The notes beneath the pieces were generated by a model that saw only the letters and a program-made list of their open reading frames with translations, ran no database searches and was not told the origin of the DNA. DNA of 64,000 nt from Microbacterium aurantiacum. GTDB taxonomy: Bacteria; Actinomycetota; Actinomycetes; Actinomycetales; Microbacteriaceae. The stretch is from the NCBI RefSeq assembly GCF_002872075.1, contig NZ_PGGU01000016.1:124001-188000 (forward strand), read 5' to 3'. Positions 1 through 9,848 of this stretch are shown piece by piece. The number at the start of each line of letters is the position of its first letter. Positions within the stretch are counted from its first letter, which is position 1. The position numbers and the translations under genes were made by a program.

Positions 1-10
1 CAGCAGGACG

Positions 11-673
11 GTGACGGCACGGAGCATCTTCGCGCTGACCCGTCTGGCCGCGGCGGCGGTGTGTCTGGCCGCGCTCATCCATCGGCTGGCCTGGGGTCTC
101 AGCTCGCAGACGATCGCGGGCCAGAACTTCCTCGCGTACCTGACCGTGCAGTCGAACTGCGCATTCGTTCTGCTGCTCATCGTCGCCGGCGTCATCGCCT
201 TCCGCCGCCAGGCCGATCCACGATGGCTGACGATCGCCCTCGCCATGGTGCTGACCTGGACCATCACCGCCGGCCTCGCCTTCGCGCTGATCGTGTGGCA
301 GGCGGGACTCCGCGGCATCCGCGTCGATGTCCCCTGGTCCGATCAGGTGATGCACTTCTGGCTTCCGGCCTGCACGGCGCTCGCCTGGACCCTCACCCCC
401 GGACACCGCCGGGTGTCGTGGTGGGTGGTGCCGGCGTCGCTGGCCTACCCGTTGCTGTGGGGTGCGGTCACGATGTGGCGGGGTCCGCTCATCGGCTGGT
501 ACCCGTATTACTTCCTCGATCCGCGGCAGGTCAGCGGGTTCGGAGAGTTCGCCGTCACCGCCGCCATCGCTCTGGCGATCTTCGCCGCCGTTGCGACGGT
601 GCTCGTGATCATTAGCAGGGTGCGCCCGTTCAGCTGGTCACGGGGTTCCGGCCGGCACGAAGAACCCGAGTGA
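11..673 (+). CDS. Pr6Pr-type integral membrane protein
   Basis: The 220-residue protein has about six hydrophobic helices (near residues 8-28, 40-63, 72-97, 107-128, 136-155 and 180-202) and a short polar C-terminus. The layout and the conserved polar/aromatic residues around the second helix (TVQSN) match the Pr6Pr family of small actinobacterial membrane proteins, whose function is unknown. The start is a GTG ten bases into the window, so upstream control cannot be seen. The 3' end overlaps the convergent amine oxidase gene by 36 bases. The family name is inferred from the pattern only. Confidence 0.7.
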   Translation: MTARSIFALTRLAAAAVCLAALIHRLAWGLSSQTIAGQNFLAYLTVQSNCAFVLLLIVAGVIAFRRQADPRWLTIALAMVLTWTITAGLAFALIVWQAGLRGIRVDVPWSDQVMHFWLPACTALAWTLTPGHRRVSWWVVPASLAYPLLWGAVTMWRGPLIGWYPYYFLDPRQVSGFGEFAVTAAIALAIFAAVATVLVIISRVRPFSWSRGSGRHEEPE

Positions 674-2017
674 CGACGCCGCTGCGGCCACCGCCTCATC
701 CGTCTTGAGTGCCGCGAACTCCTCTGCCGCCGCCCCTCCGACCAATCCGACCAGAATCGGCTCGCCCGTCGCCGGCAGCAGGTTGATCCAGGTGCGAATC
801 GGCGCATCGCCATCCACGACGTGCCAGATGCTCGCCTCGGCATCCCAGAACGGCTCCTCGAACTGCAGCCAGATCGTCTCGATGGCGCCCATGGCCAGCG
901 CCGTGATCGCCCCGCGGTGCGTGAGGGGCAGGGCGGGATGGAACTCGATCGCCTGCTGCTTGAGCACGCCGAGCGGCACGGTGACGACGACGCGGTCGAA
1001 CGACAGCGACTCCCCCGTGCCGAGTCGCAGGCTGACGCCCGTGTCGTCGTAGGCGACGCGACTGACAGGAGACGAGAGCCGCACCTGCGCGCCGTCCAGC
1101 ATGCCGTCGAAGACGGGGATGACATCGCCCGTCGACGCGGCGAGGTCGCCGCCGGGCACGGCCGGCGGGAACCACGCGGAGACCTCTTCGGCGTCGGCGC
1201 CCGTGGTCGCCGCGACGAAGGCGAGCAGCGCGGTGATGCCCGGATCGGCGACGTCCACGCCGGCTTCCGAGAACGCATCCGAGAGCGAGACGTCGGCGAG
1301 CAGGCTGCTCGCCGCATCGATCGCCGCCTGCATCGGCTGCGCATCCACCGGCTCGACCTCGCCGTCCGCCGTGAACCACCCAGCGGGCACGAGGTCCGCG
1401 ATCGGGGTGCCGAGCGTCTCCAGATCCCCGCGGAGCTCCGCATCCGCACCGCCGAGCAGCCAGCCGCCGAACTGCACGGGCACCGGCCATGCGTCATCGG
1501 TCCACGACTCGATCCGGCCGCCGACTCGAGGCCGAGCCTCCAGCACGGTGACCTCGGCGCCCCCGTCGATCAGGCGCGCCGCCGCTGCGGAGCCGGCCAG
1601 GCCGGCGCCGATCACTGCGATCCGCTCACCGCTCTCGGCGGCATCCAGCAGTTCGACGGCCGCCCGCTGTCCGGAGCGGAGCGCGCCGCGCATCGTTCCC
1701 GGGGCGTCGGAACTCGTCGCCTCGCCCGCGAAGAAGAGCCGGTCGCCGACGGGACGCGCCAGGGCGTCGCGCACTCCTGGTTGCGCACCGACGGGCATGA
1801 AGCTCGCCGCGCCGAGCGCGAAGGGATCGGTCGACCATGCGCTGCGCACGACAGCGGTGGGCAGCGGGACGCCGTTCGACGGGGTCGGGCCCGGGGTGGG
1901 TTTCGCGGTGGCGGTCGGGGCCGGCGTCGGGTCAGGGCCGGGCGTGCAGGAAGCGAGCAGCACGGAGACGGCGCCGACACCGGCGCCGAGAAGCAGCGTT
2001 CGACGGGTCATCCTCAT
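638..2017 (-). CDS. Exported FAD-dependent amine oxidase, apparently circularly permuted
   Basis: The 459-residue protein opens with TRRTLLLGAG and a hydrophobic stretch ending LLASC, a Tat-type lipoprotein signal, then a Pro/Thr-rich linker. The flavin amine-oxidase signature that normally ends these enzymes (RLFFAGEATS, then GTMRGALRSGQRAA, about residues 92-121) comes first. It is followed by the Rossmann dinucleotide motif (IAVIGAGLAGSAAAARL, then VLEARPRVGGRIESW) that normally starts them. The chain then stops after GLVGGAAAEEF...SLGFFVPAGTP, without a second C-terminal signature. The expected parts are therefore present once each but in rotated order. The substrate is unknown. Upstream on the same strand lies hspR, 12 bases away; a box TAGTGT sits just before the start, so the gene may have its own promoter. 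A second ATG two codons downstream is possible. Confidence 0.85.
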   Translation of the reverse strand: MRMTRRTLLLGAGVGAVSVLLASCTPGPDPTPAPTATAKPTPGPTPSNGVPLPTAVVRSAWSTDPFALGAASFMPVGAQPGVRDALARPVGDRLFFAGEATSSDAPGTMRGALRSGQRAAVELLDAAESGERIAVIGAGLAGSAAAARLIDGGAEVTVLEARPRVGGRIESWTDDAWPVPVQFGGWLLGGADAELRGDLETLGTPIADLVPAGWFTADGEVEPVDAQPMQAAIDAASSLLADVSLSDAFSEAGVDVADPGITALLAFVAATTGADAEEVSAWFPPAVPGGDLAASTGDVIPVFDGMLDGAQVRLSSPVSRVAYDDTGVSLRLGTGESLSFDRVVVTVPLGVLKQQAIEFHPALPLTHRGAITALAMGAIETIWLQFEEPFWDAEASIWHVVDGDAPIRTWINLLPATGEPILVGLVGGAAAEEFAALKTDEAVAAAASSLGFFVPAGTP

Positions 2018-2029
2018 CGTGTCGCCACA

Positions 2030-2494
2030 CTATCGCGCCCGCTCGTCGCCGTCGGCCTCGTCGGCCCTGCGATGTGCGCGCGGGCTCCACAGCATCACCT
2101 CGGTGGACCGGCGGATGCGGCGCCCGCCGGGCAGCGGGGTGACCCCGGCCGATCCCGCTGCGAACACGCGCATGCCGGGGCGGTTCTCCCGCTCCGTGCG
2201 CAGCGCACCCTCGAGTTCGAGGACGCGGCGTCGCAGCGTCCGGTTCTCGTTCTCCAGCGCGAGCACCCGCGCGATCGCGGGGAGGCTCATGCCCTCCGAT
2301 GACAGCTGCGCGACCTCGCGCAACTGCTCGAGATTGCGCGTCGAGTACCGGCGGGACCCCCCGGTGGTACGACCGGGGACGACGAGGCCGATGCGGTCGT
2401 ACTGACGCAGGGTCTGCGGGTGCATGCCCGCGAGTTCGGCCGCGACGGCGATCGCGAACACCGGGGTGTCGGCATCCATGCGGCGTTCAGCCAT
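2030..2494 (-). CDS. hspR: MerR-family heat-shock repressor HspR
   Basis: The 154-residue protein has an N-terminal MerR-type winged helix (FAIAVAAELAGMHPQTLRQYDRIGLV, then GGSRRYS) followed by a heptad-like helix rich in Leu, Glu and Arg (residues about 65-105). This is the HspR form, which in actinobacteria represses the dnaK operon by binding HAIR inverted repeats with DnaK as co-repressor. It is the last gene of dnaK-grpE-dnaJ-hspR, the classical autoregulated order. Upstream of the ATG is a GAGGTGAGG ribosome-binding site. The C-terminal tail (after about residue 110) is basic and poorly conserved. Two HAIR-like sites upstream of dnaK support the assignment. Confidence 0.93.
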   Translation of the reverse strand: MAERRMDADTPVFAIAVAAELAGMHPQTLRQYDRIGLVVPGRTTGGSRRYSTRNLEQLREVAQLSSEGMSLPAIARVLALENENRTLRRRVLELEGALRTERENRPGMRVFAAGSAGVTPLPGGRRIRRSTEVMLWSPRAHRRADEADGDERAR

Positions 2495-2538
2495 GGTCCC
2501 TCACCTCTGCTCCCGGTGTTCCGTCGCCGTCGCGTTCG

Positions 2539-3522
2539 TCATCGTCTCGCCTTGGCCATCATCTCGGCCCGCGGGTTCTCCTTGGGTTCGGCCTCCTGGA
2601 ACCTCTCCAGCGCTTCCCGCGCCGCTTCGTCGAGGTGCGTCGGCACCGCGACCTGCAGCTCGGCGAGAAGATCGCCGGTGCCCTTGCTCGTGGTGACGCC
2701 TCGACCCTTGACCCGCAGAACCCGACCGGACGGGGTGCCGGGCGCGACGCGCAGCTTCACGATGTCGCCGCTGAGAGTGGGCACCTCGATGGTCGCCCCG
2801 AGGGCCGCCTCGGTGAAGGTCACCGGCACGGTGAGGCGCAGGTTCAGTCCGTCACGGGTGAACACCGGATGCGGCTTGACGGCGATCTGCACGACGATGT
2901 CGCCGCTCTCGCCGCCGTCGGGAGAGGGCCGACCGCGTCCGCGCAGGCGGATCTTCTGACCATCCGCGACACCGGCCGGAATCTTCACCTTGAACGGCTT
3001 GCCGTCCTCGCCCTGCAGGGTGATCGTCTCGCCCTGCACGGCGGTCGTGAAGTCGAGCGTGGTGCGCGCGGTGACGTCGGCGCCGCGCTGCGGTCCGCCG
3101 AAGCCGCGGTACCCGCCGGAGGTCCGGCCGAAGCCGCCCGTGCCGAAGGAACCGCCCTGGCCCTGGTTGAACATCGCGAAGATGTCCTCGAAGTCGGCCG
3201 ACTGGCCGCGCCCCTGCTGACCGAACCGGCTGAACACGTCTTCGAAGCCGCCGGCGCCCGCGCCACCGGCCGTGAAGCGTGCACCGGAGCCCATCGCGCG
3301 GATCTCGTCGTACTCCTTGCGCTGATCCGCATCGGAGAGCACCGAGTAGGCCTCGCTGATCTCCTTGAACGTCGCCTCCGCCTTCGCATCGCCCTGATTG
3401 GAGTCGGGGTGATACTTGCGGGCGAGCTTGCGATAGGCCTTCTTCAGCTCGGGCTCGCTGACGTCCTTCGCGACCCCGAGGATCTTGTAGAAGTCCTTGT
3501 CGAACCAGTCCTGGCTAGCCAT
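2539..3522 (-). CDS. dnaJ: Chaperone protein DnaJ, form without zinc finger
   Basis: The protein has 327 residues. The J domain covers residues 10-75 with the HPD motif at 38-40, which stimulates the DnaK ATPase. A Gly/Phe-rich linker (about 80-160) leads straight into the two C-terminal beta-barrel substrate-binding domains. The four CxxCxGxG repeats of type I DnaJ are absent, so this is a CbpA-like (type II) co-chaperone, which is common in HspR-regulated actinobacterial operons. It starts 6 bases after the grpE stop and is followed by hspR after 44 bases. It serves the DnaK-GrpE cycle in the cytoplasm. Confidence 0.94.
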   Translation of the reverse strand: MASQDWFDKDFYKILGVAKDVSEPELKKAYRKLARKYHPDSNQGDAKAEATFKEISEAYSVLSDADQRKEYDEIRAMGSGARFTAGGAGAGGFEDVFSRFGQQGRGQSADFEDIFAMFNQGQGGSFGTGGFGRTSGGYRGFGGPQRGADVTARTTLDFTTAVQGETITLQGEDGKPFKVKIPAGVADGQKIRLRGRGRPSPDGGESGDIVVQIAVKPHPVFTRDGLNLRLTVPVTFTEAALGATIEVPTLSGDIVKLRVAPGTPSGRVLRVKGRGVTTSKGTGDLLAELQVAVPTHLDEAAREALERFQEAEPKENPRAEMMAKARR

Positions 3523-3528
3523 CGGCGC

Positions 3529-4170
3529 CTACTCGGCCGGCACGGCGACGACGACCTTCGCGGGGCGCAGCTCGACATCGCCGAGACGGTAGCCGAGCTC
3601 GACGACCTCGAGCACTGTGGTCTTCTCGGCGCCGGGTGTCGGCTGCTGGAAGATCGCCTCGTGACGCTGAGGGTCGAACTCCTCGCCCTTCTCGCCGTAC
3701 GAGACCATGCCCATGCGCTCGGACACGAGGCGCACCTTCTCCGCGATCGCGAAGAACGGCGTCCCCTCGGTGAGATCTCCGTGCTGGGCGGCGCGATCGA
3801 GGTCGTCGAGCACCGGGATGAGGCCCTTGGCGGCTTCGCCCTTCGCCCGCTCGATCTCGACCTGGCGCTGCTCCTCGGTGCGGCGTCGGTAGTTCGCGTA
3901 CTCGGCCTGCAGTCGCTTGAGGTCGTTCAGCAGGGTCGATTCCAGGTCGGCGAGGACGGCGTCCTCCGCCGCGGCCTCGCCGGTCTGGGCGGTGCCGAGG
4001 ATGTCGTCGACCGTGAGCTCTTCGGGTGCGGCGTCGGCCGGGGTCTCGTCAGAGCCCTCGGCCGCGGCGGCCTCGCTGGAGTCCGGGTTCTGCGGCGCGG
4101 GGCCGGATGCCTGAGCATCCGGCCCCTCACCGGGAACCTCGGCGTTGTCGTCGAAGTTCTTGTCCGTCAT
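3529..4170 (-). CDS. grpE: Nucleotide exchange factor GrpE
   Basis: The 213-residue protein has a long acidic Ala/Glu/Asp-rich N-terminal region (1-75), a coiled-coil segment (LESTLLNDLKRLQAEYANYRRR, about 80-105) and the C-terminal GrpE beta domain with PGAEKTTVLEVVELGY and LRPAKVVV. GrpE releases ADP from DnaK. It lies 2 bases downstream of dnaK and 6 bases upstream of dnaJ, so the genes are cotranscribed. The acidic extension before the coiled coil is longer than in E. coli GrpE and is usual for actinobacteria. Confidence 0.95.
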   Translation of the reverse strand: MTDKNFDDNAEVPGEGPDAQASGPAPQNPDSSEAAAAEGSDETPADAAPEELTVDDILGTAQTGEAAAEDAVLADLESTLLNDLKRLQAEYANYRRRTEEQRQVEIERAKGEAAKGLIPVLDDLDRAAQHGDLTEGTPFFAIAEKVRLVSERMGMVSYGEKGEEFDPQRHEAIFQQPTPGAEKTTVLEVVELGYRLGDVELRPAKVVVAVPAE

Positions 4171-4172
4171 GA

Positions 4173-6035
<1,863 letters not shown>

Positions 6036-6083
6036 GTGATTCTCCTTCTGGGTTCGGTCTGAAGTCTGCAGCGAATCAGCAAA

Positions 6084-6104
6084 CCTGAGTCGCAATGACT
6101 CAAC
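6084..6104. promoter_or_regulatory. HAIR operator 1 (HspR site)
   Basis: CCTGAGT-N7-ACTCAAC on the plus strand matches the HAIR consensus CTTGAGT-N7-ACTCAAG at six of seven positions in each arm. It overlaps the -10 box and the predicted transcription start, so bound HspR would block RNA polymerase. Confidence 0.85.
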
Positions 6105-6131
6105 TGTACTCCGGGCTCCGCATGCTGTCAA
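6103..6131 (-). promoter_or_regulatory. dnaK operon promoter
   Basis: On the minus strand TTGACA (6126-6131) is followed after exactly 17 bases by TACAGT (6103-6108), a near-consensus vegetative promoter. Transcription would begin around 6096, inside the downstream HAIR element. Confidence 0.8.
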
Positions 6132-6136
6132 AAGAA

Positions 6137-6157
6137 CTTGATACGTGACGACTCAAG
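6137..6157. promoter_or_regulatory. HAIR operator 2 (HspR site)
   Basis: CTTGATA-N7-ACTCAAG has one perfect arm and one arm with five or six matches. It lies just upstream of the -35 box, 32 bases from HAIR 1, on the far side of the promoter. Confidence 0.8.
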
Positions 6158-6239
6158 TTTGGCTTGCAGGGCTCGTGCGAGCCTTCTCCTATCCGCTGGT
6201 CTCGTCCAGTCCTTCTGCCCCCGCACCCGCCTTCTCCAG

Positions 6240-7565
6240 TCAGAAGGGTGGTGGGGTGTCGTCTTCGGTGAAGGTGACGGTGTTCTGGGGTGGGGGTCGG
6301 TCGAGGTAGACCTTCCCTGTGGGGCCGGTCCATGCGAAGATGCCGGCGCCTTGTTGTTCGACGTGCCATGGGGAGTGGTGTTTGAGGACGTGATGTCGGC
6401 GGCAGAGGTCGCCGAGGTTCTCCTCGCTGGTCGCGCCGCCCAGAGCCGCGTCGTGGTTGTGGTCGAGGTCGCATTTCGTGGCGGGGAGACCGCAGGTCGG
6501 GAAGCGGCAGCGCTGATCACGGGCCTTCAGATGTCGTGTGAGGTGGGCAGAGGGCCGGTACCGGTCGACGGCGAGGAGGGCACCGGTGATCGGGTGGGTG
6601 AGGATCCGGTCCCAGCCGGATGCCGCGCCGGCCAGGGCGCGGGCGGTCGCGGGGTCGATCGGGATGCGCCCGTTCAGCTCCGCCGGGGTCGTACCGGCGC
6701 CCATCAGTGTCGTGACCGGGACGTTCACCGACACGTGGGCGGTGATCGACGCGAGCAGCCCCTCTTCACTGTCGTGCCCGGCGGGAGTGCTGGTGAGCAG
6801 CAGGTCCAAGGCGAGGTCGCAGCGGAGTTGATCAAGGGTGCGCGGGTCTTCGGCGCACTCGTCGACACGAGGCTGGGCTTGCTCCGTTGATCCCGCCTGC
6901 ACGATCTTGGCCATCCCGGTGAGCCGCTCGAACGCACCGTGCACAAGCGCCGCCGGCCCGGACAGACCGAACTCGGCCATCCCGTCGGCCCGGTCGTTGA
7001 TCCACACGCCACGCTTGTCGCGAGCATCCTGATGCCGGTCCTCGATCGGGCGGGCCTGGAAGCGCTCCGCGACCCGCCGAGCCATCCGCCCCACCCGGTT
7101 CGGGGACTCGTGCTCGGCGAACGCGATCAACTGCTCCGCATACGCATCCCGCGCGACGGAATCGTCGAGATGCTCGCCGGCGTCGAGGATCACCCGGGCA
7201 TGGGCCGCACTGATCCGCCCGGCCCCCTGTGCCTGCCACACCCGCGGGAACTGTTCCACCAGGAACGACGCCGCCGCCATCCGTCGTTGCACCGTCCGGT
7301 CACTGACCCGCAACGCCGCACCCAACTCCGCCGCGACCGTCCGCAGGGCCATGTCGCCGTAGTCGGGGTGCTCCGCCTGCTGCGCGACTTCGAGTGCGAG
7401 CCGCGACCCGAGGGCGAGAAGCCCATCGCGCGCGGCCTGCAACTGGCTGATCGTGCGCTCGATCTCCACGACAGAATCAGTGAGCGCGCCCAGCGCCCCC
7501 ACCTGCTCCACAGTCGCATCCACCAGCGCCGTCATAACCCCCAGTACACCAGAGGCCACCGACAT
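6240..7565 (-). CDS. DUF222 / HNH endonuclease-signature protein
   Basis: The 441-residue protein has an N-terminal DUF222 (13E12-repeat type) helical region (about 20-270). Its C-terminal HNH domain holds CRFPTCGLPATKCDLDHNHD and, further on, NLGDLCRRHHVLKH (about 345-395); the two Cys pairs would bind zinc and the DH/HH residues would form the nuclease centre. Such genes occur in many copies in actinobacteria and mycobacteriophage-like regions; their role is unknown, and no neighbouring mobile functions are seen. An alternative ATG lies ten codons downstream (7535). The upstream region 7566-7640 is more AT-rich than the surroundings. Confidence 0.88.
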   Translation of the reverse strand: MSVASGVLGVMTALVDATVEQVGALGALTDSVVEIERTISQLQAARDGLLALGSRLALEVAQQAEHPDYGDMALRTVAAELGAALRVSDRTVQRRMAAASFLVEQFPRVWQAQGAGRISAAHARVILDAGEHLDDSVARDAYAEQLIAFAEHESPNRVGRMARRVAERFQARPIEDRHQDARDKRGVWINDRADGMAEFGLSGPAALVHGAFERLTGMAKIVQAGSTEQAQPRVDECAEDPRTLDQLRCDLALDLLLTSTPAGHDSEEGLLASITAHVSVNVPVTTLMGAGTTPAELNGRIPIDPATARALAGAASGWDRILTHPITGALLAVDRYRPSAHLTRHLKARDQRCRFPTCGLPATKCDLDHNHDAALGGATSEENLGDLCRRHHVLKHHSPWHVEQQGAGIFAWTGPTGKVYLDRPPPQNTVTFTEDDTPPPF

Positions 7566-7701
7566 TCAAACACCAGATCCAAGCCATAAAATATCCAACC
7601 AGATCACGACTGGATAACGACCCGAGCGGGCACTGAAATCCGGGGCGATACCGCACTTCCAGTCCGCTTGACGCCGCAGCCTTCGTCTCACGGATGACGA
7701 G

Positions 7702-8325
7702 CTACTGGGCCTGGCCTCGCGGGTGCGGGTCGTGGTCGTGCCGTCGGTCGGCGATGAAAGCCTGCTCGTAGATGTCGTACACCGTGGCTGCCTTCAGATC
7801 GTTGTATCGGGCAGTCCCGTCAGCTGTTGACGCGGCGGCCTTAGCGGCGTTGTATCGCTGCCGGCCACTGGCGCTCGTCCTGAGCCAGTCGGCGAAGACC
7901 ACGTGCCGTTGCGGCTCGATCGCACCCGGACTCCAGACGTGGAGGTTGGTGTTCGGGCTGGCGAACGTCAGCTGGCGGTGAGGATCGCCGCTCATCACGT
8001 CACGGAAGATGAGGAGAAACCCTGCGGCCTCCAACCGAGGCAGGTAGGCGGGTTCATCTTCGACGTCTGGGACGGTCAAATCGACATCGATGACAGGCTT
8101 GGCAGCGAGGCCGGGCACCGACGTGGAGCCGACGTGGCGAACCGACACGGCGAGGTCGCCGATCGACTCCGCGAGCACCCGGCTGATCTCGTCGAACTGC
8201 TCTCGCCAACGTTCGTCATATGCCTGGACGGGACCGGGGGCCGTCTGCCGGGATGCAACTCGCTCTCCCTGCCGGGCGGCATTCGCGCCAGGGTTGAAAG
8301 GTCGCCACAGAGGGTGCGTTCTCAT
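7702..8325 (-). CDS. GrpB family (UPF0157) nucleotidyltransferase-fold protein
   Basis: The GrpB core runs from YDERWREQFDEI through RHVGSTSVPGLAAKPVIDVDL, the family signature, to the C-terminal Asn/Lys-rich segment (SASGRQRYNAAKAAA). The fold is that of nucleotidyltransferases, but the physiological role of the family is not established. The frame is open back to 8436, giving a Cys-rich extension. The start at 8325 (207 residues) is preferred because it gives the usual family length and has a weak GATGGT box six bases upstream, as in the leaderless genes of this window. It is divergent from the NUDIX gene. Confidence 0.82.
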   Translation of the reverse strand: MRTHPLWRPFNPGANAARQGERVASRQTAPGPVQAYDERWREQFDEISRVLAESIGDLAVSVRHVGSTSVPGLAAKPVIDVDLTVPDVEDEPAYLPRLEAAGFLLIFRDVMSGDPHRQLTFASPNTNLHVWSPGAIEPQRHVVFADWLRTSASGRQRYNAAKAAASTADGTARYNDLKAATVYDIYEQAFIADRRHDHDPHPRGQAQ

Positions 8326-8449
8326 GTCGCAACCATCGCACAGGCCGTGGACGCATCGACTGCCAAGCTCCGTGCGATCGGATATCTCCTCGCATCGCGC
8401 GCACTCAGGGGGCGGCGGACACATCAACCAGATCACCGACCGTCTCGGC

Positions 8450-8455
8450 TAACGT
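8450..8455 (+). promoter_or_regulatory. -10 box of leaderless NUDIX gene
   Basis: TAACGT is followed by seven bases and the GTG at 8463, so the transcript would begin at or next to the start codon. Confidence 0.5.
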
Positions 8456-8462
8456 GGCCCGG

Positions 8463-8906
8463 GTGCCGATCGATCGAAGCCACATCCGGGTGAAGGCCAT
8501 GCTCGTCGCTCCGAACGCGGACGGAACCGCGCACGCCGTCAGCCTCAATGCGCCCACTGCGGAGCATCCGGACGGGTATCACCGGCTGATCGGCGGCAGC
8601 GTCGAGCTCGGCGAAACACACAGCGCCGCGATCCATCGCGAGGTGCGTGAAGAACTGTCAGCGTCGATCAGCGATGTGCGTTACGTCGGCGTCGTGGAGA
8701 ACATCTTCCGGATCGACGGCGAGGCCGGCCACGAGATCGTCTTCGTGTACACCGGACGCCTCCATCCCGAACCCGCAGCCACGGGAGCGACGCTCACCGA
8801 GAGCGATGGAAGCGTCGTCCCCGTCGTCTGGCGTCCGTTCGACGACAGCGCCGAACAGGTGCCCGTCTATCCCGCCGGGGTCATGCGGCTGCTCGAAACC
8901 GCCTGA
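8463..8906 (+). CDS. NUDIX hydrolase
   Basis: The protein of about 147 residues has the Nudix pattern in a slightly diverged form (GGSVELGETHSAAIHREVREELS, about 43-65; the canonical box is GX5EX7REUXEEXGU), with the Mg-binding REVREEL intact. The substrate is unknown, and the family cleaves nucleoside diphosphates linked to another moiety. A GTG nine bases upstream is in frame but would overlap the -10 box, so the GTG at 8463 was chosen. It is divergent from the GrpB-family gene. Confidence 0.85.
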   Translation: MPIDRSHIRVKAMLVAPNADGTAHAVSLNAPTAEHPDGYHRLIGGSVELGETHSAAIHREVREELSASISDVRYVGVVENIFRIDGEAGHEIVFVYTGRLHPEPAATGATLTESDGSVVPVVWRPFDDSAEQVPVYPAGVMRLLETA

Positions 8907-8936
8907 TCACTCCGTCGCCGGAGCCGAGGCGGCCGA

Positions 8937-9338
8937 TCAGGCCTGCCCCCAGAACACGTCCTCCGCCGGACCGTCCTCGGAGAAGAGGTGGACTTCGACG
9001 ATCTTCCCGTCGCGGACGGTGAGCAGGTCGATCCCGCCCATGTCCATCGAAGCCGCGGCGCGCGCGCCCGTGAAACGGACGGGCACGGCGACGAGTTCGC
9101 CGTTCTCCATCGCAGCGCCCGCGACCGAGAGCTGGAAGCTGCCTTCGCTGGCCTCCATCATTCCGCCGAGCAGTGCGCCGACTCCGTCGAGGCCGACGTG
9201 GTCGCCCGAGAAGCGGTTCGCACCCGGCTGGTGCCACACCACATCGGCGCTCAGCAGGCCCATCGCGGTGGGGACGTCGCCGCTGGCGAGTGCGTTGAAG
9301 TAGTCGGCGGCCACGGCTGCCGGAGTGTGCTCGTTCAT
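8937..9338 (-). CDS. NTF2-like / SnoaL-like protein
   Basis: The 133-residue single-domain protein begins with a helix (TPAAVAADYFNALASGDVPTAMGLLSADVVWHQPG) and continues as the curved beta-sheet typical of NTF2-like proteins (VRDGKIVEVHLFSEDG near the end). Such proteins are small cytoplasmic isomerases, dehydratases or binding proteins; nothing here fixes the ligand. A ribosome-binding site (GGAGACAGAGA before ATG) is present. It is divergent from an HxlR regulator, 81 bases away, with two inverted repeats between them, so it is the probable target of that regulator. Confidence 0.85.
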   Translation of the reverse strand: MNEHTPAAVAADYFNALASGDVPTAMGLLSADVVWHQPGANRFSGDHVGLDGVGALLGGMMEASEGSFQLSVAGAAMENGELVAVPVRFTGARAAASMDMGGIDLLTVRDGKIVEVHLFSEDGPAEDVFWGQA

Positions 9339-9374
9339 TCTCTGTCTCCTCTATCGTCTGCCTGGAACGTCCAT

Positions 9375-9408
9375 GGTTACATCTAGTAACCTGTTACCTC
9401 AACGTAAC
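9375..9408. promoter_or_regulatory. Paired inverted repeats, candidate HxlR operators
   Basis: GGTTAC-N5-GTAACC (9375-9391) is followed directly by GTTAC-N6-GTAAC (9393-9408). The two share the half-site GTTAC and lie between the divergent NTF2-like and HxlR genes. Confidence 0.65.
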
Positions 9409-9419
9409 TAAGGAGACCG

Positions 9420-9788
9420 ATGTCTCAGCCCGTCTGGAACGTCATGGTGGCGACCTGCCCGTCGCGCACATCGCTCGCCCGGATCGCGAACAAGTGGACG
9501 GCGATGATCGTGATCGCGCTGAGCGGCGGCTCCCTGCGCTTCGGTGAACTTCGCGATGCGGTCGACGGCATCAGCGGCAAGGTTCTCGCCGATACCCTGC
9601 GCGACCTCGAGCGCGACGGCATCGTCACCCGGACCGCGTTCGATGAGATGCCGCCCCGCGTGGACTACGCCCTCACTCCGCTGGGCGAAACCCTGCGCGA
9701 ACCACTCACGGCCCTCGGCCGCTGGGCCGAGTCCCACATCGAAGAGGTGCAGGCCGCCCGAGAGACCTACGACGACCGCAAGGCCTGA
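9420..9788 (+). CDS. HxlR-family transcriptional regulator
   Basis: The 122-residue winged-helix protein carries the HxlR pattern: an N-terminal Cys (MVATCPSR), the helix-turn-helix LRFGELRDAVDGISGKVLADTLRDLERDGIVTR, and the wing (PRVDYALTPLGETL). HxlR proteins usually sense electrophiles or redox state and repress a divergent gene. AAGGAGACCG before the ATG is a good ribosome-binding site. The operator candidates at 9375-9408 would serve both this gene and the NTF2-like gene. Confidence 0.9.
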   Translation: MSQPVWNVMVATCPSRTSLARIANKWTAMIVIALSGGSLRFGELRDAVDGISGKVLADTLRDLERDGIVTRTAFDEMPPRVDYALTPLGETLREPLTALGRWAESHIEEVQAARETYDDRKA

Positions 9789-9836
9789 GGCGAGCTCGCC
9801 CACCGACCTCGAAACACCGCCGTCACACGCACGGCT

Positions 9837-9842
9837 TAGGCT
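9837..9842 (+). promoter_or_regulatory. -10 box of leaderless cbiX
   Basis: TAGGCT is followed by exactly six bases and the ATG at 9849. Confidence 0.6.
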
Positions 9843-9848
9843 GACCGC

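Noticed and set aside
821..2302. Long plus-strand open frame of 493 codons
   Set aside because: It lies antisense to the amine oxidase and hspR, has Arg/Ala/Gly-rich low-complexity translation and no recognisable motif. High G+C produces such frames by chance.
8326..8436. N-terminal extension of the GrpB-family gene with several cysteines (CPPPPECARC...CVHGLCDGC) resembling a zinc ribbon
   Set aside because: It lies outside the family domain and runs up to the NUDIX promoter; the shorter start matches the family length. A true zinc-ribbon fusion cannot be fully excluded.
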